64,000 nt of DNA from JAWXBA01 sp048499805 (GCA_048499805.1 JASNZF010000001.1:124001-188000); one strand, 5' to 3'. Positions 17,419 to 27,005 are shown, numbered from the stretch's first letter. A program made the numbers and translations. The notes: a model not told the origin generated them from the letters alone.

Positions 17419-19008
17419 ATGCGACCCCTGCACTACCTCGGCGCCACGCTCCTGCTGGGACTCGTGGGCTGCCAGGAACTGGCCGTGACCAACCCGAACA
17501 ACCCGGACCGCATCCGGGCCACCCAGACGCCGGGCGACGTGCAGACCATCGCCGCGTCCTCGTTCGTGGAGCTCTGGCGCAGCATCATGGGCAACTCGCC
17601 CGGCTTTCCCCTCAGCACCATCGCCGATGAGGCCACCACCGGGTTCGCGGACTTTGCCAACTTCGACCTGAACCAGGAACCGCGCATCCCGCTCAACAAC
17701 AGCACCGTCTACCAGCGGATCGGCGTGGTCGAGAACCCCTGGTATGCGATGTACGGCGTCATCTCGAGCGCCAACGACGCCTTGATCGCCATCGACAACG
17801 GCGTGGTGATCACCGAGGGCAGCACCGACGTGACGGCGCGCACCCAGGCGTTCGCCAAGCTGATGCAGGGGATGGCCCACGGGTACCTGGCGCTCCAGTT
17901 CGACTCGGCCTACGTCGCCGATGAGACCGTGGACGCCGAGACGGCGGACTTCAACCTGATGGGGTACGCCGCCGTCCGCGACGCGGCCATCGCCCAGCTG
18001 GTCGAGACCGCCAGCATCGCCACCGCCAACGCGTTCACCCTCCCCTCCACCGGGTGGGTCAACGGGCTGACCCTCACCAACCAGGACATCGCCCGGATCG
18101 CCAACTTCTACATCGCGCGCCTGCTGGCCTACACCCCGCGGAGCCCCCAGGAGCGGGCCGCGGTGGACTGGAACCAGGTCATCAGCCGCCTGGATGCGGG
18201 CATCACCCAGGATCTCTACCTCGAGGCCATTCCCGAGGTCCTCTTCAGCGACTTCCGCCGGCTCTGGGCCCGCCAGCGCACCACCATTCCGGGCGACTAC
18301 GGCCGCGCCGACTACTTCCTGGTCGGGCCCGCCGACACCTCCGGCGCCTTCCAGAACTGGATTGCCACCCCGGTGGCCAACCGGACCCAGTTCCAGCTCC
18401 GCACCCCGGACCGCCGGATCCAGGGCTCCACCGGCCTCACCTCGAGCGGCCTGTATTTCGGGTACAATACCGCAACCCTCTTCGCGGCCTCGCGCGGTCT
18501 CTACCAGCGCTCCAGCTACTACTTCCGGCGCTGGGGCACCGGCGATACCTGGCAGAGTGGCCCGCAGCTCTGGCTCTCGAAGGGCGAGGCGGATTACCTC
18601 CGGGCCGAGGCGCTCATCCGCCTCAACCGGGCCGCCGAGGCGCTGCCCCTCATCAATGCCCGCCGGGTCGCCAATGGCCAGCTGCCCGCAGTGACCATCG
18701 ATGGGCCGCCCCAGGCCAACAGCTGCGTGCCGAAGAAGCACGAGGGCGGCTGCGGCAGCCTCTGGGATGCGCTCAAGTACGAGAAGCGGATCGAGATGGC
18801 CGGGGTCGAGCCCGGGATGGCCTGGTACGATGCCCGCGGATGGGGGACCCTGGTGCCCGGCAGCCTGACCCAGCTTCCCGTGCCGGCCCGCGAGCTGGAG
18901 GTCAGTCGACTGACCGTGTACACCTACGGCGGCGCCCCGGGGTCGGTGGGCAGCTCGCCGGCACCGAACTACAACGCCTGCCCGGTGGCGCTGCCGCGCT
19001 GTTCCTGA
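17419..19008 (+). CDS. SusD/RagB-like nutrient-binding outer-membrane lipoprotein
   Basis: The protein has 529 residues from the ATG at 17419, chosen because AAAGGA lies 9 bases upstream and the lipobox LVGC (Cys18) then has normal spacing. An in-frame ATG at 17392 is possible. The SusD fold shows as an N-terminal helical region after NPNNPD and the late motifs YLRAEALIRLNRAAEAL and EKRIEMAGVEPGMAWYDARG. SusD lids bind the substrate over the SusC barrel at the cell surface. Ligand residues cannot be assigned, so the nutrient is unknown. A strong hairpin follows the gene, closing the susCD transcript. Confidence 0.92.
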   Translation: MRPLHYLGATLLLGLVGCQELAVTNPNNPDRIRATQTPGDVQTIAASSFVELWRSIMGNSPGFPLSTIADEATTGFADFANFDLNQEPRIPLNNSTVYQRIGVVENPWYAMYGVISSANDALIAIDNGVVITEGSTDVTARTQAFAKLMQGMAHGYLALQFDSAYVADETVDAETADFNLMGYAAVRDAAIAQLVETASIATANAFTLPSTGWVNGLTLTNQDIARIANFYIARLLAYTPRSPQERAAVDWNQVISRLDAGITQDLYLEAIPEVLFSDFRRLWARQRTTIPGDYGRADYFLVGPADTSGAFQNWIATPVANRTQFQLRTPDRRIQGSTGLTSSGLYFGYNTATLFAASRGLYQRSSYYFRRWGTGDTWQSGPQLWLSKGEADYLRAEALIRLNRAAEALPLINARRVANGQLPAVTIDGPPQANSCVPKKHEGGCGSLWDALKYEKRIEMAGVEPGMAWYDARGWGTLVPGSLTQLPVPARELEVSRLTVYTYGGAPGSVGSSPAPNYNACPVALPRCS

Positions 19009-19031
19009 GGCACCTCCGGATCGGAACCACG

Positions 19032-19067
19032 CCACGGGCCGTGTCGCATGCGCGACACGGCCCGTGG
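19032..19067 (+). terminator. Strong hairpin after the susCD pair
   Basis: A perfect 16-bp stem (CCACGGGCCGTGTCGC at 19032-19047, pairing with 19052-19067) closes on the 4-base loop ATGC. It lies 24 bases after the susD stop. No T-tract follows, as for several hairpins in this window, so termination may be Rho-assisted or the hairpin may act mainly in 3'-end stability. Confidence 0.7.
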
Positions 19068-19184
19068 TGCGTCGGCCCCGCGCTGCGGCCCGGTACCGGG
19101 GTGCCGATTACTTTTCATCACGCGTCCCCCATCGCTCGTTGATCGCGTTCCCGCCGGTCGGGAACGCCGCCCGGAGACCCTGCC

Positions 19185-21905
19185 GTGTCCCATGCCCTGG
19201 TCCGTCGCGCCATCGCCCGGTCGGCTGTCGCTTGCCTTCTGGCCCTCCTGCCCCCGATCCTCTCCGCCCAGGTGCCCGACAGCACCATTCTCGCGGGACT
19301 CCAGTGGCGCAGCATCGGCCCCATGAACATGGGGGGGCGGGTGGTGGACATCGAGGCGGTCGAGTCCGACTTCCGGCGGGTCTTCCTCGCCTCCGCCTCC
19401 GGCGGGGTGTTCCGCTCCGACAACGCCGGCACCACCTGGACCCCGATCTTCGACCACTACCCCTCGCTCTCCATCGGTGACATCGCCCTCTTTCAACCCA
19501 ATCCCGAGATCCTCTGGGTTGGCACCGGCGAGGCCAACAATCGCAACAGCGTCGGCTGGGGCGACGGCATCTGGAAGTCGACCGACGGCGGGAAGACCTT
19601 CGCCAACATGGGCCTCCGCAATACCCGGCAGATCGCCCGGGTGGTCACTCATCCCACCAATCCCGAGATCGCCTACGTGGCCGCCATCGGCAACCTCTGG
19701 GACTACAGCGGCGACCGCGGCCTCTTCAAGACCACCGATGGCGGGCGGAACTGGATCAAGCTCACCGCCGGTCTGCCCGACGACGGCAAGCATGGCGCGA
19801 CCGACCTTGTCATGGACCCCTCCAATCCCGAGACCCTCTACGTCGCCTTCTACCACCGCCTCCGCCGACCCTGGCACTTCGAGAGCGGCGGGCCGCTCGG
19901 CGGGATCTTCAAGTCCACCGACGGGGGCCAGAGCTGGCGCAAGCTCACCACCGGGCTCCCGGCCGGCCCCACCGGGCGGATCGGGCTCGCCATGGCGCGC
20001 AGCAACCCGCGCGTGGTCATGGCCCTGGTCGAGGCCGAAGCGAGCACCACCCTGGCCCGGCCCGGCAGCGGCATCTACCGTTCCGAGGACGCCGGCGCCA
20101 CCTGGCGCTACGTGAACACGTACAACAATCGCCCGTTCTACTACAGCAACATCCGCATCAACCCCCTCGACGACCAGCGCGTCTACGTCCTCACCACCCG
20201 ATTCATGGTCTCGAGCGACGGGGGCCGCACCCTGTCCAACGGCAGCGCCGACGAGGAGATCCACGGCGACTTCCACGCCCTCTGGCTCGATCCCACCGCG
20301 CGGGACCGCTACTACATTGGCGCCGACAAGGGTGCCTCGCTGACCCACGACCACGGCACCGCCTTCCAGCTCTTCGACAACCTGGCGATCAGCCAGTACT
20401 ACCGCCTCGGCCTCGACATGCGCGACCCGTACTACGTCTATGGCGGGCACCAGGACAACGGCACCTGGGGCGGGCCCAGCTTCAGCCGGGATCCCCGCGG
20501 CATCCTCAACGACGCCAACTGGAAGCTGCACTGGGGGGATGGGATGGACATCCAGGTCGATCCCACCGACTGGCGCCGGATCTACAGCACCGCCGAGAAC
20601 GGCAAGGTGCGCCGCTACGACGCCCTGACCTATCGCGACGAGAGCATCGCCATCCACGCCGGCAATGTCACCAACTGGACCACCGCCGTCTCGCCCGACA
20701 CCAGCCGCGGCAAGGTGCGCTTCAACTGGGCCGGTCCCGTCGTCATGTCTCCCCATGACCCCGGGGTGGTCTATCTTGGCGGCAACCACCTCTTCCGGAC
20801 CACCAACGCCGGCGCGACCTGGACCGCGATCTCGCCCGACCTCTCCCGCGCGATCCCCGATCGCATCGTGACCGGCCAGAGCGGCGGGATCACCCCCGAC
20901 AACACCGGTGCCGAGATCTACGGGACGATCACCACCATCGCCGAGTCCCCGCTCCGTCCCGGGCTGATCTGGGTCGGCACCGACGACGGCAACATTCAGC
21001 TCACCCGCGACGGGGGCCGCACCTGGACCAATGTGCGTGACAACCTGGCGGGCCCCCCCCCGACCACCTGGGTGGGGCGGATCGAGGCCTCGCACTTCGA
21101 GCCCGGCACCGCCTACGTCGCGCTGGAGGGGTACCGCGAGGGTGACCTGACCCCCTGGATCTTCCGCACCACCGACTACGGCGCCACCTGGACGAACCTG
21201 GCCGCGACCATCCCGGCCGGGCACGTCGTCCACCTCGTGCGCGAGGACCTCCGCAACCCGGACCTCCTCTTTGCCGGCACCGAGTTCGGGCAGTTCGGTT
21301 CCCTCGATCGCGGCGCCACCTGGCACCGGCTCGGAGCCAACCTGCCACACGTCAACATCCAGGATCTGGTGATCCACCCGCGCGAGATGGACCTCGTGGC
21401 GGGTACCCACGGGCGCGGGATCTGGATCCTGGACGACCTGACCCCGCTCCAGCAGCTCACCGCGGAGGTCCGCCGGAGCCCGGTGCACCTCTTCGAGCTG
21501 GCCACCGCCACCCTCTGGGAGAACCGGGCGCGGGGCGGACAGCGTGGGCACTTCTGGAGCGCCGGCGAGAACCCGCCCGAGTTCCAGTCCCGTGGCTCCC
21601 TCCCAAGGGTCGCCGCACAGGTCTCCGCCCTCGTCTCGTACTGGATCGGCGCGCCGCCGGTGGCCCCGGTCACCCTCGAGATCCGCTCGCTCGACGGACG
21701 TCTGCGGCATCGCGCCACCCTGCCCTCGCGCACCGGGCTCCAGCGCTACACCTGGGACCTCCGCTTCGACCCCCCCACCGGGACCGGGCGCGGCGCCGCC
21801 GCCACTCCCGGTACCTACCGGGTCACCCTGTCGAGCGGCAGCCGATTGTCGGTCGGCACCCTCACCGTCCGGGCCGATCCCCTGCTCGGCGAGGCCCCGT
21901 GGTGA
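19185..21905 (+). CDS. Exported sortilin/VPS10-type beta-propeller protein (BNR repeats)
   Basis: This 906-residue protein starts at a GTG with GGAGA upstream and has a signal peptide ending LSAQ. Asp-box (S-x-D-x-G-x-T-W) type repeats recur through most of the length: SDNAGTTWTP, STDGGKTF, TTDGGRNW, STDGGQSW, SEDAGATW, TRDGGRTWT. They form a large multi-bladed propeller like the sortilin/VPS10 and WD40/YVTN/BNR-repeat proteins of environmental bacteria. The last 130 residues (TLEIRSLDG, TWDLRFDPPTG) form a beta-sandwich extension typical of these secreted proteins. No catalytic residues for a glycosidase are evident, so it is more likely a binding protein. It directly follows the susCD unit. 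Confidence 0.85.
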   Translation: MSHALVRRAIARSAVACLLALLPPILSAQVPDSTILAGLQWRSIGPMNMGGRVVDIEAVESDFRRVFLASASGGVFRSDNAGTTWTPIFDHYPSLSIGDIALFQPNPEILWVGTGEANNRNSVGWGDGIWKSTDGGKTFANMGLRNTRQIARVVTHPTNPEIAYVAAIGNLWDYSGDRGLFKTTDGGRNWIKLTAGLPDDGKHGATDLVMDPSNPETLYVAFYHRLRRPWHFESGGPLGGIFKSTDGGQSWRKLTTGLPAGPTGRIGLAMARSNPRVVMALVEAEASTTLARPGSGIYRSEDAGATWRYVNTYNNRPFYYSNIRINPLDDQRVYVLTTRFMVSSDGGRTLSNGSADEEIHGDFHALWLDPTARDRYYIGADKGASLTHDHGTAFQLFDNLAISQYYRLGLDMRDPYYVYGGHQDNGTWGGPSFSRDPRGILNDANWKLHWGDGMDIQVDPTDWRRIYSTAENGKVRRYDALTYRDESIAIHAGNVTNWTTAVSPDTSRGKVRFNWAGPVVMSPHDPGVVYLGGNHLFRTTNAGATWTAISPDLSRAIPDRIVTGQSGGITPDNTGAEIYGTITTIAESPLRPGLIWVGTDDGNIQLTRDGGRTWTNVRDNLAGPPPTTWVGRIEASHFEPGTAYVALEGYREGDLTPWIFRTTDYGATWTNLAATIPAGHVVHLVREDLRNPDLLFAGTEFGQFGSLDRGATWHRLGANLPHVNIQDLVIHPREMDLVAGTHGRGIWILDDLTPLQQLTAEVRRSPVHLFELATATLWENRARGGQRGHFWSAGENPPEFQSRGSLPRVAAQVSALVSYWIGAPPVAPVTLEIRSLDGRLRHRATLPSRTGLQRYTWDLRFDPPTGTGRGAAATPGTYRVTLSSGSRLSVGTLTVRADPLLGEAPW

Positions 21906-22381
21906 GCCTGGGGCCGGTGGCGGCGCTGCACACGCGGCTCTTCCTCAATGTGCTCGACACGATGGGGGACGAGGCGGCCGGGGCGCGCATCGCCGCGGGC
22001 ACCAACAGCGCCGCGTTCATCGCCGCCCACCTGGTCGATTCCCGGGCCTGGGCTGCCCGGTTGCTGGGGGTGGACCTTCCTGCTCCGTTTGGAGGGGCGG
22101 TTGCCTATGGACGTTCCATGGACGACCTGGAGCGGGTCCCCACCCTCGGCGAGATCCGCGAGGAGTGGCTGGCCGTGAGCCCCGTCCTGGAAGCGCGGCT
22201 GGCCGCGCTCACCCCGGAGGACCTGGCCGGGAAGACAACCCAACGCTTCCCGATCGATGATGCCACCCTGGCGGGCACCCTCGCCTTCCTGCTGCATCAC
22301 GAGGCCTATCACCTCGGGCAGCTGGGTCTGCTGCGCCGGGCCGCCGGGCTGCCGGCGATGCGCTACCGGGCCGGCGAGTAA
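21902..22381 (+). CDS. DinB-like four-helix-bundle protein
   Basis: The protein has 159 residues. The start codon GTG overlaps the previous stop (GTGA); a GTG three bases earlier is equally possible. It is all-helical. The C-terminal motif HHEAYHLGQLGLLRRAAGLP region has the spaced histidines that bind a metal in DinB/YfiT proteins, together with an earlier His in AAHLVDSRAW. Members act as thiol- or metal-dependent transferases or are of unknown function. No substrate can be inferred here. Coupling to the propeller gene suggests co-expression, not a shared pathway. Confidence 0.75.
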   Translation: MSLGPVAALHTRLFLNVLDTMGDEAAGARIAAGTNSAAFIAAHLVDSRAWAARLLGVDLPAPFGGAVAYGRSMDDLERVPTLGEIREEWLAVSPVLEARLAALTPEDLAGKTTQRFPIDDATLAGTLAFLLHHEAYHLGQLGLLRRAAGLPAMRYRAGE

Positions 22382-22456
22382 CGTTTCTTCATCCGGGCGC
22401 GTAGCTCCTAGGTAGGCAGTTCGCCATTCCGCTTCCGTCTTCCCGGAGTCGCCCGC

Positions 22457-23731
22457 ATGCTTCGCCAGACCCTGCTGCTCCTGCTGGGAGCTGCCGGACC
22501 ACTGACCGCACAGGTCGCCGCACCGACCAGCCAGGCCCCACGCCTCTTCCTGGACTGCCAGCGCGGCTGCCCGAACGACTATATCCGGACCGAGATCCCC
22601 TGGGTCGACTACGTTCGGAGCCGTGCCGACGCCGACATTCACCTCATCATCACCGAACAGAACGCCGGCGGAGGGGGGGACCGCGTCACTCTCCAGTTCA
22701 TCGGCATCGGCCGCTTCCCAGGCCAGAGTTTCGACCTCCAGTTCACCTCCCGCGCCAACGACACCGATGACCAGCAGCGCCAGCAGTTTGTCGAGGTGCT
22801 CAAGCAGGGGCTGCTGCGCTATGTGGCCGGCACGCCCTTGGCCGAGCGGTTCAGGATCGTCTACTCTCCGCCTGCTGTCGCGGCAAGGGAAGCGCTGGAT
22901 CTGCCCGTGAATGATCCATGGAACAACTGGGTCTTCGAGCTCGGGGGCAACGCCAATTTCAACGGGGAGTCCCAGTCTTCGTCCAACCGGTTCTCTGGAG
23001 ATGTGAGCGCCGAACGGGTCACCGACCAGTGGAAGATGTCCATCTCCGGGCGGGCCAATCGCAACGAGAACCGGTTCACTCTGAGCGACGGCGAGGAGAT
23101 CACCCGGGTCTCCAGCGACGCCTATTCCAGCATCCTGATCGGCCGCAGCATCGGGCCCCGGACCTCCGTCGGCTTCCGGTCCGTGATCAACAATTCCTCC
23201 CGGTCCAATTTCGACCTGGGCATTCGCAGCTCGGCGGTCATCGAGTTCAGCCTGTATCCCTACACCGAATCCACCCGTCGGTTCGTCACCCTGACCTATG
23301 GGGTCGGCGTCTATGCCGCCAACTACACCGAGGAGACCGTCTTTTCCAAGCTGACCGAGACCCGGCCAAGGCACTTCGCGGTGCTGGCCCTGGATTTCGT
23401 GCAGCCCTGGGGCCAGGCGGATTTTGAGCTGGAGGCCCAGAGCTATCTTGACGACTTCAAGCAGAACCGAGTCGGCGTGAACGGCGAACTCGACCTGCGG
23501 ATCACCGGCGGGCTGTCGTTCAACGCCGAGGCTCGGTACAACCGGGTCCGCGACCAGCTCTCCCTGGCCCGCGGCGATGCCTCCGACGACGAGATCCTGC
23601 TCGAGCTGCGCCAGCTGGCCACCGACTTCACGTATGACCTGCGGATGGGGCTCAGGTACACCTTCGGTTCGATCTTCAACACGATCGTGAACCCCAGGTT
23701 CCGTTCGGGGGACCCCGCCTTCGGGCGCTGA
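22457..23731 (+). CDS. Exported protein of unknown function, paralogue 1 (FLDC domain plus beta-rich C-terminus)
   Basis: This 424-residue protein has a signal peptide ending LTAQ. It is not a family I can name with certainty. The N-terminal 130 residues contain RLFLDCQRGCPNDYIRTE, two cysteines four residues apart, followed by WVDYVRSRADADIHLII and a GGGGDRVTLQFIG strand. The remainder (about 145-424) alternates short amphipathic beta strands ending in RYTFGSIFNTIVNPRF, like an outer-membrane barrel with about 12 strands. The next gene encodes a close paralogue with the same layout. The spacing (115 bases) and similarity indicate a tandem duplication. The role may be envelope-associated, but this is inference. 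Confidence 0.75.
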   Translation: MLRQTLLLLLGAAGPLTAQVAAPTSQAPRLFLDCQRGCPNDYIRTEIPWVDYVRSRADADIHLIITEQNAGGGGDRVTLQFIGIGRFPGQSFDLQFTSRANDTDDQQRQQFVEVLKQGLLRYVAGTPLAERFRIVYSPPAVAAREALDLPVNDPWNNWVFELGGNANFNGESQSSSNRFSGDVSAERVTDQWKMSISGRANRNENRFTLSDGEEITRVSSDAYSSILIGRSIGPRTSVGFRSVINNSSRSNFDLGIRSSAVIEFSLYPYTESTRRFVTLTYGVGVYAANYTEETVFSKLTETRPRHFAVLALDFVQPWGQADFELEAQSYLDDFKQNRVGVNGELDLRITGGLSFNAEARYNRVRDQLSLARGDASDDEILLELRQLATDFTYDLRMGLRYTFGSIFNTIVNPRFRSGDPAFGR

Positions 23732-23776
23732 TCGGGGTACCGATCCCCCCCCCCTCGGCGGGGATGAAACCTTTTT
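23730..23776 (+). terminator. Hairpin and T-run between the two paralogues
   Basis: A 6-bp stem GATCGG/CCGATC (23730-23745, loop GGTA) overlaps the stop of the first paralogue. It is followed by a C-rich then CGGGG stretch and a TTTTT run ending at about 23776. This may be an intrinsic terminator or an attenuator before the second copy. Confidence 0.35.
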
Positions 23777-23846
23777 CACGTTCGTGGCATCAGATGAGGA
23801 TGGGCCCCCCAACCCGGCGGTCCCTTCCCCATCTGGAGCCATCCCG

Positions 23847-25139
23847 ATGCGATTCGCCGCCGCAGGCCTGCTCGCCGTCTGCCTTGCTGTTCCTGTGGCC
23901 TTCGCCCAGGGGCCACCACCATCTCCCGGCCCGCTCCGGGTCTTCCTCGACTGCCAAACCGGGTGCGATGACGGCTACATCCGCACGGAGCTCACCTGGG
24001 TGGACTATGTCCGCGACCGGACCGATGCCGATGTGCATGTCCTGGTCACCTCGCAGGCCACGGGGGGGGGCGGCCGCGAGTACCACCTGCGATTCATCGG
24101 GCTTCGGGGCCTGGCGGGGCAGGACCAGGACCGCCGGATGACCACTCCCCTGGCTGCCACCTCCGACCAGGTGCGGGTCCGCCTCCTCGGCGCGCTCTCG
24201 CTGGGCCTGGTGCGCTACATCGGGGACCGGCCCGAGTCGGAGCTCCTGCGGGTCTCCTTTGCCCGGCCCCCTGGCCCGGCCGCTGCCGCCGCCCCGGCCC
24301 ACGATCCCTGGAACCGCTGGGTCTTCACCGTCAGTGGCAACGGCAACCTGTACGGCGAGAGCCGAAACAGCTCCAGCAACTACAGCGGCTCGTTTCGCGC
24401 CCGTCGCATCACGGAGGACTGGAAGCTCGACCTCTCCGTCTCCGGCAGCCGGAGCCGGAGCACCTACACCCTGCAGGACGGGACCGAGTTCATCTCGAAG
24501 GTGAAGAACTACAGCGGTGGGATGCTCCTGGCCCGGAGTCTCGGCTCGCAGTTCTCGGCCGGCGTGCGCCTGAGTGGCCGCAACTCGACCCGGAACAACG
24601 AGGACCTCGTCCTTCGGCCGACCGCGGTCGCCGAGTTCAGCCTCTTTCCCTACAGCCAGTCCACCCGTCGGCTGGCGGTCCTGGAGTATGGGGTGGGAGC
24701 ATACGTGGCAGACTATGCGCAGGAAACCGTCTACGACGTGGAGTCCGAAGTCCTGGCCCGCCAGTACCTGACGCTCTCGGTGAGCATGCAGCAGCCCTGG
24801 GGGCAGCTGGGGGCCGGGGCGAGCTTCCAGAACTACTTCCGGGACTTCTCCCAGAACCGGCTCGGTGTCAACGGCTACACCTCCATCCGGGTGGCCAAGG
24901 GGCTCAACCTGAACCTGAACGTGGACTATGGCCGGCCCCGCGACCAGCTCTCGCTCGAGCGCGGCTCCGCCTCGGACGAGGAGGTCCTGCTGCGGCTCCG
25001 CCAACTCCAGACCAACTACACCTACTTCACCTCGGTGGGGCTGTCCTACTCGTTCGGGTCGATCTTCAGCGCGATCGTCAACCCGCGCTTCCGCGGGTCG
25101 GATCCCGCGCTGAGCAGCGGCGGGCTCATCTTCTTCTGA
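23847..25139 (+). CDS. Exported protein of unknown function, paralogue 2
   Basis: The protein has 430 residues from the ATG at 23847, with a signal peptide ending AFAQG. It aligns with the previous protein along its full length: RVFLDCQTGCDDGYIRTE, WVDYVRDRTDADVHVLV, GGGGREYHLRFIG, DPWN[RN]WVF, EFSLFPYSQSTRR, RDQLSLERGSASDEEVLL and the C-terminal SFGSIFSAIVNPRF. The conserved cysteine pair suggests a disulfide in the periplasmic N-terminal domain. The C-terminal strands look like a barrel. The paralogue loops differ (NGESQSSSN against YGESRNSSS), consistent with surface loops under change. A strong hairpin follows. Confidence 0.75.
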   Translation: MRFAAAGLLAVCLAVPVAFAQGPPPSPGPLRVFLDCQTGCDDGYIRTELTWVDYVRDRTDADVHVLVTSQATGGGGREYHLRFIGLRGLAGQDQDRRMTTPLAATSDQVRVRLLGALSLGLVRYIGDRPESELLRVSFARPPGPAAAAAPAHDPWNRWVFTVSGNGNLYGESRNSSSNYSGSFRARRITEDWKLDLSVSGSRSRSTYTLQDGTEFISKVKNYSGGMLLARSLGSQFSAGVRLSGRNSTRNNEDLVLRPTAVAEFSLFPYSQSTRRLAVLEYGVGAYVADYAQETVYDVESEVLARQYLTLSVSMQQPWGQLGAGASFQNYFRDFSQNRLGVNGYTSIRVAKGLNLNLNVDYGRPRDQLSLERGSASDEEVLLRLRQLQTNYTYFTSVGLSYSFGSIFSAIVNPRFRGSDPALSSGGLIFF

Positions 25140-25170
25140 TCGCCGATCGGGAGTCGTCGGGGGCAGGCAA

Positions 25171-25201
25171 ACGGGGGCCCGCGCTGTGCGCGGGCCCCCG
25201 T
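25171..25201. terminator. Bidirectional hairpin between convergent genes
   Basis: A perfect 14-bp stem (ACGGGGGCCCGCGC at 25171-25184, pairing with 25188-25201) closes on a 3-base loop TGT. It lies between the ends of the forward paralogue (25139) and the reverse S41 protease gene (25225), so it can serve both transcripts. Confidence 0.75.
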
Positions 25202-25224
25202 GCGTTGCGGCGGAGGGTGGTGAG

Positions 25225-26832
25225 TCAGTTGCCGCCGCGCGGCCCGGTCGCGGCCTTGTCGGCCAGGGCCAGCAGCTCCGCCTGGGTCTTGCCCTGCTTC
25301 AGCAGCTCCAGGGTCCGGGCCAGCTGGTTGTCCACCGCGCGCTGGCGCCGGAAGCGACCCGCGTCGCCAAAGGCGACCATGGCGATGCGGTCATCCAGGA
25401 GGCGGTCAACCACCGGTCCCGCACGATCGAAGGTTTCGCGGTCCACCGCGACGCCCGCCTTCTGCAGCCGCTCCCAGAACATCTGGCGCCACTCCGGGCG
25501 GAAGGTGTAGTCCGGGCTCTTGACCTGGTCCTTCAGGTCGATCGCCAACTGGTACCGGGTGGCGTACTCCAGCTGGGACTGGGCGCTGGTGGCGCGCAGG
25601 TACGCCTGGTCGGCGGTCGACAGGGTGTCGGCAGGGATCATCACGTCCGGCGTGACCCCTCCACCGCCATAGACCACGCGGCCGGCATCGCTCTTGAAGG
25701 TCGGTCGGCCGGCGCGGGTGGTGTCGGGGGCCGAGTTGTCATCGTTCACCGCCCCTTCCACGAACCGGCCGTCGTTCATGCCCTGGTGCTCCCGCTGGAT
25801 CGACCGACCGCTCGGCGTGTACCACTTGCCGGTCGTCAGCTTGAGCGCCCAGCCGCCCTCGAGGGGGAACAGGGTCTGGACCAGTCCCTTGCCGAAGCTG
25901 GTGGTGCCGACCACCAGCGCCCGGTCATGGTCCTGCAGCGTGCCGGCGATGATTTCCGAGGCCGAGGCCGATCCGCCGTTGACCATCACGACGATCCGGG
26001 TGTCCCCCACGATCGGGGGCCGGTTCCCGTGATAGATCTCGGGAGTGCGGCCCCGGTGCTGGACCCGGGCCAGCTCCTGGCCCGGCCGCAGGAAGAGATC
26101 GGAGATCTTGAGCGATTCCTCCAGGCTCCCGCCCGGGTTGCCGCGGAGGTCCAGGATGAACGCCTCGGCACCCCGGCGCTGCAGGTCGCGGATCGCCTCC
26201 TCCACATGCTGCGCCGCCACCTCGTTGAAGCGCTGCAGCGGGATGTAGCCCACGTTGCCATCAAGGATCTCGGTGAACGGCACCGCCGGCACCTTGATGA
26301 TCGCCCGCGTGAAGGTCACCTCGATCGGCGTCGCCACTCCTGCCCGCTGGAAGGTGACGTGCACCCGGGTGCCCGGCTCCCCGGTCAGCACGCTGGACAC
26401 GAACTCGAGCGGGCGCCCGGTCACCGCGATCGTGTCGACCCGCACGATCCGGTCGCCGACCTGCACCCCGCCCATCTCGCCGGGAGTGTTCGGGAAGATG
26501 TTGCCGACGGTGATCAGCCCGTCCTGGTTCTCGATCGACATCCCCACGCCGCCGTAGTTGTTCCCCAGGTTGTTGCGCTGGAAACTCTGCAACTGCTGCG
26601 GGCTGTAGAGGTCGGCGTAGGGGTCGTCCAGGCTGCTGACCAGCCCGCGCGCGGCCTTCTCATAGAGGTCGCTGGCCGACACCGAGTCGACCGCCGCCTC
26701 CTGCACCCGCTGGAAGACCTGGCCGAAGAGCCGGGCACCCTCGGGAAGACCGCGGGCCTGAAGAATGAAGGCCCCCGCCGCGACCGGCAGGAGCAGGACC
26801 GCAAGACCCGCGAGGATCTGGTTTCGACGCAT
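25225..26832 (-). CDS. S41 family C-terminal processing protease with PDZ domain
   Basis: The protein has 535 residues from the ATG at 26832. An N-terminal hydrophobic segment anchors or exports it. A PDZ domain follows at about residues 85-170 (NYGGVGMSIENQDGLITV, GVQVGDRIVRVD). The catalytic core has DLRGNPGGSL, NGGSASASE with the serine nucleophile near residue 288, and FGKGLVQT with the general-base Lys about 25 residues later. These are the Ser-Lys dyad marks of CtpA/Tsp proteases, which trim or degrade periplasmic proteins from their C-terminus. The C-terminal 120 residues are a helical extension (QAYLRATSAQSQLEYATRYQ) seen in longer members. Confidence 0.93.
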   Translation of the reverse strand: MRRNQILAGLAVLLLPVAAGAFILQARGLPEGARLFGQVFQRVQEAAVDSVSASDLYEKAARGLVSSLDDPYADLYSPQQLQSFQRNNLGNNYGGVGMSIENQDGLITVGNIFPNTPGEMGGVQVGDRIVRVDTIAVTGRPLEFVSSVLTGEPGTRVHVTFQRAGVATPIEVTFTRAIIKVPAVPFTEILDGNVGYIPLQRFNEVAAQHVEEAIRDLQRRGAEAFILDLRGNPGGSLEESLKISDLFLRPGQELARVQHRGRTPEIYHGNRPPIVGDTRIVVMVNGGSASASEIIAGTLQDHDRALVVGTTSFGKGLVQTLFPLEGGWALKLTTGKWYTPSGRSIQREHQGMNDGRFVEGAVNDDNSAPDTTRAGRPTFKSDAGRVVYGGGGVTPDVMIPADTLSTADQAYLRATSAQSQLEYATRYQLAIDLKDQVKSPDYTFRPEWRQMFWERLQKAGVAVDRETFDRAGPVVDRLLDDRIAMVAFGDAGRFRRQRAVDNQLARTLELLKQGKTQAELLALADKAATGPRGGN

Positions 26833-27005
26833 CGACGACTCCGGTATGAGCTGCGCCGGCCCCGGGTTCCCGGGTCGCCGGCCGACCAAGTCCTGTAACT
26901 AACCTGCTTCTGGCGCCTCGCGCCACCCTGCGGGGAGACGACAGCCCCCGCACCCGGCGCACACCCTCCAGAAACTGTCGGCACCGGTAGTTCCGTACGG
27001 CTGGA

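Noticed and set aside
14038..19035. Very long reverse-strand open frame (more than 1600 codons) opposite susC and susD
   Set aside because: It mirrors two well-supported forward genes, its translation is rich in Gly, Val, Asp and Ala with no domain, and such frames arise from the high GC content and codon bias. Several others were rejected for the same reason (for example opposite 4463-6298, 6333-7940, 8159-9520 and 19185-21710).
19185..21905. Annotation as a sialidase or glycoside hydrolase on the basis of Asp-box repeats
   Set aside because: Asp boxes are structural; no arginine triad or Tyr/Glu catalytic pattern of sialidases was found.
25186..26898. Long forward open frame across the S41 protease gene
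   Set aside because: It is the antisense shadow of a protease with an intact Ser-Lys dyad and a PDZ domain.
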